From: Coriobacteriaceae bacterium
GTDB lineage: Bacteria > Actinomycetota > Coriobacteriia > Coriobacteriales > Coriobacteriaceae
NCBI GenBank assembly: GCA_902399975.1
Contig: CABOHA010000001.1
Span: forward strand, 335,397 to 399,396
Reading direction: 5' to 3'
Length of the DNA: 64,000 nt
Below, piece by piece: positions 59,361-64,000 of the stretch (position 1 is the stretch's first letter; every line of letters starts with the position of its first letter). The notes beneath the pieces were generated by a model, which was given only the letters and a program-made list of their open reading frames with translations, did not search any database and had not been told where the DNA came from. Position numbers and translations under genes: made by a program.

Positions 59361-59648
59361 ATGACCGCCCACGAGATCATCATCCGTCCGATCGTGTCCG
59401 AGCGTTCCTTCTCCGGCATGGAGCTGAACAAGTACACGTTCGAGGTCGCCAAGGATGCTAACAAGTATCAGATCAAGGACGCTGTCGAGGAGATCTTCGG
59501 CGTCAAGGTCGTTCGCGTGAACACCCTGACGGTCAAGCCCAAGACCAAGCGCGTGCGCTATGTCGCTGGCAAGACCCGTTCTTGGAAGAAGGCCATCGTC
59601 ACGCTGGCCGAGGGCGACACCATCGAGGTCTTTGGCAACCAGGCCTAA
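59361..59648 (+). CDS. rplW: 50S ribosomal protein L23
   Basis: L23, 95 aa, at the tunnel exit, docking site for trigger factor and SRP. Opens HEIIIRPIVSERSFSGMELN; KYTFEVAKDANKYQIKDAVE. Its ATG follows the rplD stop without a gap. Confidence 0.97.
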   Translation: MTAHEIIIRPIVSERSFSGMELNKYTFEVAKDANKYQIKDAVEEIFGVKVVRVNTLTVKPKTKRVRYVAGKTRSWKKAIVTLAEGDTIEVFGNQA

Positions 59649-59667
59649 GACTCGCTGCTGTTGAGTG

Positions 59668-59703
59668 AGCTCATGCCTCCCAAATAGGGGAGGCGAGAGC
59701 TCA
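59668..59703 (+). promoter_or_regulatory. Hairpin between rplW and rplB
   Basis: GAGCTC outer and GCCTCCC/GGGAGGC inner pairs around AAATAG. No T run. With the promoter-like motif just downstream it marks a boundary inside the operon. Confidence 0.5.
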
Positions 59704-59723
59704 AGGTTTCGGGCGTATAAAAT

Positions 59724-59748
59724 GGACACGCCCGGAACCGTGTATACG
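59724..59748 (+). promoter_or_regulatory. Conserved motif before rplB, possible internal promoter
   Basis: TGGACACGCCCGGAACCGTG then TATAC, 22 of 25 identical to the block at 57858 before rplC. It sits 80 bp before rplB, in the largest gap of the operon apart from that before rplN. Confidence 0.5.
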
Positions 59749-59827
59749 TCCGGTGTCATCGCACCCGAGGCAGAACCTCGAATCCCTGTCTGCGATGGCT
59801 AACGGATTCCTATTGAAAGGGATTGTA

Positions 59828-60658
59828 ATGGCTGTAAAGCACCTTAAGCCGACCTCCGCTGGTAGGCGTTGGCAGACGATCTCCGATTTCTCTGAGATCA
59901 CCTGCACCAAGCCCGAGAAGTCTCTTCTCGAGCCCCTGCCCAAGAAGGCCGGTCGTAACAACAACGGCCGCATCACCACCCGCCACCAGGGCGGCGGCGT
60001 GAAGCGTCGTTACCGCGTGATCGACTTCAAGCGCAACAAGGACGGCGTGCCCGCCAAGGTTGCCACGATCGAGTACGATCCGAACCGTTCCGCTCGCATC
60101 GCTCTGCTGCACTACGCTGACGGTGAGAAGCGCTACATCCTGGCCCCCAAGGGCCTCGAGGTCGGTCAGACCGTCATGTCCGGTTCTGACGCCGACATCA
60201 AGCCGGGCAACGCTCTGCCCCTCGCCGACATCCCCGTCGGTACGCTCATCCACGCCGTCGAGTTCCAGCCGGGCAAGGGCGCCGCTATCGCCCGTTCCGC
60301 CGGTAACTCCTGCCAGCTGATGGGTAAGGAGGGCAAGTACGCTATCGTCCGTATGCCTTCCTCCGAGATGCGCCGCATCCTCGTTACCTGCCGCGCCACC
60401 GTCGGTGAGGTCGGCAACGCCGATCACGCCAACATCGTCATCGGCAAGGCCGGCCGTAAACGTCACATGAATGTGCGCCCGACCGTCCGCGGTACCGTCA
60501 TGAACCCTGTCGACCACCCGCACGGCGGTGGCGAGGGCAAGAACCACACCTCTGGTCGTCCCTCTGTTACCCCCTGGGGTAAGCCGACGAAGGGCCTTCG
60601 TACGCGCAAGAAGAAGAAGGTCTCGAACCAGCACATCATTCGTCGCCGTAAGAAGTAA
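59828..60658 (+). CDS. rplB: 50S ribosomal protein L2
   Basis: L2, 276 aa, needed for subunit joining and the peptidyl-transferase centre. Motifs [19 protein letters not shown] and the conserved [14 protein letters not shown] with the functional His. ATG 59828 after GAAAGGG; upstream in-frame ATGs cross the regulatory motif. Confidence 0.97.
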   Translation: MAVKHLKPTSAGRRWQTISDFSEITCTKPEKSLLEPLPKKAGRNNNGRITTRHQGGGVKRRYRVIDFKRNKDGVPAKVATIEYDPNRSARIALLHYADGEKRYILAPKGLEVGQTVMSGSDADIKPGNALPLADIPVGTLIHAVEFQPGKGAAIARSAGNSCQLMGKEGKYAIVRMPSSEMRRILVTCRATVGEVGNADHANIVIGKAGRKRHMNVRPTVRGTVMNPVDHPHGGGEGKNHTSGRPSVTPWGKPTKGLRTRKKKKVSNQHIIRRRKK

Positions 60659-60690
60659 TTTCGGATACCGAGTTTTAGGAGAAAGCACTT

Positions 60691-60951
60691 ATGAGCAGAA
60701 GTCTCAAAAAGGGCCCGTTCGTGGAGACTCGCCTTCTCTCGCGTATCACCGCGATGAACGAGGCTGGCAAGAAGGACGTCGTGAAGACCTGGTCCCGCGC
60801 GTCCACCATCTTCCCCGAGATGGTTGGTCACACCATCGCCGTCCACGACGGCCGCAAGCATGTGCCCGTGTATGTTACCGAGTCCATGGTTGGTCACAAG
60901 CTCGGCGAGTTTGCGCCGACTCGTACGTTCCGTGGCCACAAGGCCAAATAG
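60691..60951 (+). CDS. rpsS: 30S ribosomal protein S19
   Basis: S19, 86 aa. Opens [39 protein letters not shown] and [11 protein letters not shown] are family blocks. AGGAG before ATG. Confidence 0.97.
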   Translation: MSRSLKKGPFVETRLLSRITAMNEAGKKDVVKTWSRASTIFPEMVGHTIAVHDGRKHVPVYVTESMVGHKLGEFAPTRTFRGHKAK

Positions 60952-60965
60952 GGGGTTAACCGTAA

Positions 60966-61337
60966 ATGGCAACTAAGTCTATTGAAACTGAGGCCACCGA
61001 GGTTCGCGCCGTCGCTAAGTACGTGCGTGTTTCCCCCAGCAAGGCCCGCCTGGTGGTCGATCTGATCCGCCGCAAGCCTGTCGCTCAGGCCTTCGACATC
61101 CTCCACTTCTGCGACCGCGCCGTCGCCGTGGATGTCGAGAAGGTTCTCCGTTCCGCCGTTGCGAACGCCGAGAACAACAACGGTCTGCGTGCCGACAACC
61201 TGGTTGTCGCCGCTGCCTATGTTGACGAGGGTCCGACGCTTAAGCGCATCCGTCCCCGCGCCAAGGGTTCCGCTTCTCGCATTCTGAAGCGTACTTCCCA
61301 CATCACCGTCGTCGTTGCTCCTCGAAAGGAGGCGTAA
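60966..61337 (+). CDS. rplV: 50S ribosomal protein L22
   Basis: L22, 123 aa, whose hairpin narrows the exit tunnel (macrolide-resistance site). [20 protein letters not shown] and the loop [20 protein letters not shown] are present. Confidence 0.96.
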   Translation: MATKSIETEATEVRAVAKYVRVSPSKARLVVDLIRRKPVAQAFDILHFCDRAVAVDVEKVLRSAVANAENNNGLRADNLVVAAAYVDEGPTLKRIRPRAKGSASRILKRTSHITVVVAPRKEA

Positions 61338-61343
61338 AGCTGT

Positions 61344-62054
61344 ATGGGTCAGAAAGTCTACCCCACCGGCTTCCGTCTTGGCATCACCGAGAACTGGCGC
61401 TCCCGCTGGTTCGCAGAGAAGGATTACGCTAAGACCCTCGGTAACGATCTCGAGATCCGCAAGTACCTCGAGAAGCGTCTTTCCCGCGCAGCTGTCTCCC
61501 GCGTCGAGATCGAGCGCGCTGGCGACAAGGTGAAGGTCATCATCCTCACCGCTCGCCCCGGCGTTGTCATCGGTAAGAAGGGTGCCGAGATCGATACCCT
61601 CCGCACCGAGCTCGAGAAGGTCGCTGGCGTCTCCAAGGGCCAGCTCTCCGTCGACGTTGTCGAGATCAAGCGCCCCGAGCTCGACGCCAACCTCGTTGCT
61701 CAGTCCATCGCTGAGCAGCTCGAGGGCCGCGTTGCCTTCCGTCGCGCCATGCGCAAGGCTGTCCAGTCCGCCCGCAAGGCCGGCGCTAAGGGCATCCGTA
61801 TCCAGTGCTCCGGTCGTCTCGGCGGCGCCGAGATGGGCCGTCGTGAGTGGTACCGTGAGGGTCGCGTGCCTCTGCACACCCTCCGTGCCAAGATCGACTA
61901 CGGCACGGCTGTCGCCAGCACCACCATGGGCGCTTGCGGCGTGAAGGTCTGGATCTACCTGGGCGAGAAGCTCCCGGGCCAGCCTGTTCCCAACCCTGCA
62001 CTCGAGGGCTCTTCCCGTCCTCGTCGTCGTAACTCCGAGAGGAGGGGTCAGTAG
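61344..62054 (+). CDS. rpsC: 30S ribosomal protein S3
   Basis: S3, 236 aa, at the mRNA entry with helicase activity. Opens [22 protein letters not shown] motif [33 protein letters not shown]. Its stop overlaps the rplP GTG by one base. Confidence 0.97.
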   Translation: MGQKVYPTGFRLGITENWRSRWFAEKDYAKTLGNDLEIRKYLEKRLSRAAVSRVEIERAGDKVKVIILTARPGVVIGKKGAEIDTLRTELEKVAGVSKGQLSVDVVEIKRPELDANLVAQSIAEQLEGRVAFRRAMRKAVQSARKAGAKGIRIQCSGRLGGAEMGRREWYREGRVPLHTLRAKIDYGTAVASTTMGACGVKVWIYLGEKLPGQPVPNPALEGSSRPRRRNSERRGQ

Positions 62055-62557
62055 TGCTTGCCCCTAAGCGTATTCTTCACCGCAAGGTGCAGCGTGGCTC
62101 CATGAAGGGCCAGGCCAAGGGTAATACCGAGCTGCATTTCGGCGAGTTTGGTATCCAGGCTCTCGAGGCCCATTGGATCACCAACCGTCAGATCGAGGCC
62201 GCTCGTATTGCCATGACCCGCTACATGAAGCGTGGCGGTCGTGTCTACATCACGATCTTCCCCGATAAGCCCATCACCAAGAAGCCTGCCGAGACTCGCA
62301 TGGGTTCTGGTAAGGGTAACCCCGAGGAGTGGGTGGCCGTCGTCAAGCCCGGCCGCATCATGTTCGAGGTCAAGGGCGTGCCCGAGGAGGTCGCTCGCGA
62401 GGCTCTGCGTCTTGCTCAGCACAAGCTCCCCATCAAGACCAAGATTGTGGTTGCCAAGAACGCTGAGCAGCGCATCGAGAAGGAAATGGCTGAGGAGGCC
62501 GCTCTCGAGGCCAAGTGGGCTGCTGAGGACGCCGCCGCCGCCAAGGAGGAGAACTAA
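62054..62557 (+). CDS. rplP: 50S ribosomal protein L16
   Basis: L16, 167 aa, near the A site. [39 protein letters not shown] and [17 protein letters not shown] are diagnostic. GTG start with GGAGGGG ahead. The tail from about 140 is a lineage-type acidic/Ala extension, roughly 25 residues beyond the usual end. Confidence 0.96.
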   Translation: MLAPKRILHRKVQRGSMKGQAKGNTELHFGEFGIQALEAHWITNRQIEAARIAMTRYMKRGGRVYITIFPDKPITKKPAETRMGSGKGNPEEWVAVVKPGRIMFEVKGVPEEVAREALRLAQHKLPIKTKIVVAKNAEQRIEKEMAEEAALEAKWAAEDAAAAKEEN

Positions 62558-62772
62558 TGAAGCCCGCAGAGATTCGTGAGCTCTCGGACGCTCAGCTCGT
62601 TGAGAAGCTGAAGGAAATGCGCGCCGAGCTCTTTAACCTTCGTTTCCAGATGGCCACTAGCCAGCTGGACAACACCGCTCGCGTCAACACCGTGAAGAAG
62701 GACATCGCTCGCGTCCTCACGGAGCAGCGCGCCCGCGAGATCGCAGCGGAGAAGTCCGCTGTCGCCGAGTAG
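62557..62772 (+). CDS. rpmC: 50S ribosomal protein L29
   Basis: L29, 71 aa. ELSDAQLVEKLKEMRAELFN LRFQ (written split) is the family core. Starts on the last base of the rplP stop. Confidence 0.95.
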   Translation: MKPAEIRELSDAQLVEKLKEMRAELFNLRFQMATSQLDNTARVNTVKKDIARVLTEQRAREIAAEKSAVAE

Positions 62773-62788
62773 GACCTAAGGAGAGAAC

Positions 62789-63049
62789 ATGACTGATTCG
62801 CGTAACACGCGTAAGGTCCGTACGGGTGTCGTTACCTCCGTCTCCGGTGCCAAGACCATCGTTGTCACCGTCACCGAGCGCAAGCGTCACGCCAAGTACG
62901 GCAAGATGATGACCAGCTCCAAGAAGCTGCACGCTCACGACGAGGAGTGCACGGCTGGCGTGGGCGATACCGTCCGCGTTATGGAGACCCGTCCTATGTC
63001 CAAGATGAAGCGTTGGCGCCTCATCGAGGTCGTCGAGCGCGCTAAATAA
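62789..63049 (+). CDS. rpsQ: 30S ribosomal protein S17
   Basis: S17, 86 aa, OB fold. RKVRTGVVTSVSGAKTIVVT; KRHAKYGKMM; VGDTVRVMETRPMSKMKRW. GGAGAG before ATG. About 118 bp without a gene follow before rplN. Confidence 0.96.
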   Translation: MTDSRNTRKVRTGVVTSVSGAKTIVVTVTERKRHAKYGKMMTSSKKLHAHDEECTAGVGDTVRVMETRPMSKMKRWRLIEVVERAK

Positions 63050-63167
63050 GCAGTCGCTCTTACGACTTGTACGTTTCCGAAGATGTGCGTATGCCTGGCT
63101 TGCATACCACAGGCCGTATAAAGGCTGCGCACCTCTCTTCGGTTCTTAGTTCGGAGGAACATCTACC

Positions 63168-63536
63168 ATGATTCAGATGCAAACCATGCTGAACGTCGCC
63201 GACAACTCCGGCGCTCGCAAGATTCGCTGCATCAAGGTGCTTGGCGGTTCCAAGCGTCGTTATGCAGGCATCGGCGATGTGTTCATCGGTGCTGTCCAGG
63301 AGGCTACCCCTGGCGCCAACGTCAAGAAGAAGGACGTTGTCCGTTGCGTCGTCGTTCGCACCGTTAAGGAGATCCGCCGCAAGGATGGCTCCTACATTCG
63401 CTTTGATGAGAACGCCTGCGTTGTCATCAACAACGATGGTTCGCCCGTCGGCACCCGTATCTTCGGGCCCGTCGCTCGCGAGCTTCGTGACAAGAAGTAC
63501 ATGAAGATCGTCTCGCTCGCTCCCGAGACCCTGTAG
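63168..63536 (+). CDS. rplN: 50S ribosomal protein L14
   Basis: L14, 122 aa. [20 protein letters not shown] and [26 protein letters not shown] ahead of ATG. Confidence 0.97.
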   Translation: MIQMQTMLNVADNSGARKIRCIKVLGGSKRRYAGIGDVFIGAVQEATPGANVKKKDVVRCVVVRTVKEIRRKDGSYIRFDENACVVINNDGSPVGTRIFGPVARELRDKKYMKIVSLAPETL

Positions 63537-63549
63537 TTAGGGGAGATAT

Positions 63550-63855
63550 ATGTATATCAAGAAGGGCGATAAGGTCCAGGTTCTCTCTGGTAAGGATCGC
63601 GGCAAGCAGGGCGTCATCCTGCGTGCTTTCCCCGCCGAGAACAAGGTCGTTGTCGAGGGCGTTTCGGTCGTCAAGAAGGCCGTCAAGCCCAACGCTGCCA
63701 ACCAGCAGGGCGGCATCGTTTCGCAGGAGGCTCCCATCGATGCCTCCAACGTCAATCTCGTCTGCCCCGAGTGCGGTAAGGTTACCCGCGTCGGTCACGA
63801 GAAGGACGGCAAGAACAAGCTGCGCGTCTGCAAGAAGTGCGGCCACAAGTTCTAA
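63550..63855 (+). CDS. rplX: 50S ribosomal protein L24
   Basis: L24, 101 aa, KOW motif at [20 protein letters not shown]. The C-terminus has a four-cysteine zinc ribbon (CPECG and CKKCGHKF), the zinc-binding form of L24. Last gene before a terminator. Confidence 0.96.
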   Translation: MYIKKGDKVQVLSGKDRGKQGVILRAFPAENKVVVEGVSVVKKAVKPNAANQQGGIVSQEAPIDASNVNLVCPECGKVTRVGHEKDGKNKLRVCKKCGHKF

Positions 63856-63881
63856 GCTGCCCGCAACATCAAGTTGCTAGC

Positions 63882-63917
63882 AAAGGCCCGGATGCCCCAC
63901 GGCACCCGGGCCTTTTT
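63882..63917 (+). terminator. Rho-independent terminator after rplX
   Basis: AAAGGCCCGGATGCC pairs with GGCACCCGGGCCTTT (one mismatch), then TTTTT. rplE, which usually follows rplX in the same transcript, is not within the remaining 80 bases. Confidence 0.9.
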
Positions 63918-64000
63918 CTATCCCCACTCGATGGATTCGGTTCTGCCGTCCCGTCATTCCGGTTGCCCCACTTTTCGGTGCCGTCTCGAATCGAGTGCCG

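Overview
The window is about 64 kb of a GC-rich Gram-positive chromosome. Ribosomal gene order, a FeoA-FeoB fusion, FabK as the only visible enoyl reductase, an AccD-AccA fusion and an LAXTG-type surface anchor fit a coriobacterium close to Collinsella. That assignment is inference from gene content and sequence flavour, not from a search.

The backbone is the ribosomal/RNA polymerase supercluster in canonical order, broken by insertions: nusG-rplK-rplA (1-1.9 kb); about 25 kb of other genes; rplJ-rplL (27.6-28.6 kb); galU; rpoB-rpoC (30.1-38.1 kb); a sigma/anti-sigma cassette flanked by repeats; rpsL-rpsG-fusA-rpsJ (40.7-44.1 kb); birA and a complete type II fatty-acid operon (44.3-54.4 kb); three transport or phosphatase genes; then rplC-rplD-rplW-rplB-rpsS-rplV-rpsC-rplP-rpmC-rpsQ-rplN-rplX (58.1-63.9 kb), closed by a terminator where rplE would usually follow.

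The 2-27 kb insertion holds a dead leucine operon (a leuA 5' part joined to a leuB 3' part) that still has a Leu-codon leader peptide and attenuator. It also holds a sigma/anti-sigma pair between 60-bp direct repeats, a metallophosphoesterase with a cytoplasmic ParB-like/BMP fusion, mscS, a wall-anchored 5'-nucleotidase, an ABC transporter of the TrpXYZ type, a WYL-like regulator, asnS, a PTS IIA protein, feoAB, an MFS pump, a GH13 enzyme, a hypoxanthine-DNA glycosylase and an aminotransferase. The fatty-acid operon runs fabH-acpP-fabK-fabD-fabG-fabF-accB-fabZ-accC-accDA. Divergent birA biotinylates AccB, and two matching 16-bp dyads lie at the fabH promoter.

The most unusual observations are these. 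(1) RpoC carries a C-terminal extension with a domain that matches the RNA polymerase alpha-subunit CTD, keeping the residues equivalent to R265, N268, G296, K298 and E302 at exactly the same spacing. (2) Four intergenic giant palindromes share a core of about 69 nt; their arms are perfect inverted repeats that differ between copies by compensated changes. (3) A nine-copy family of small hairpins keeps a GGGACAG-type core inside co-varying stems, often right at stop codons. (4) Both sigma/anti-sigma cassettes are bracketed by these repeats. (5) RpoB has a replaced and lengthened segment at fork loop 2, next to the rifampicin region.
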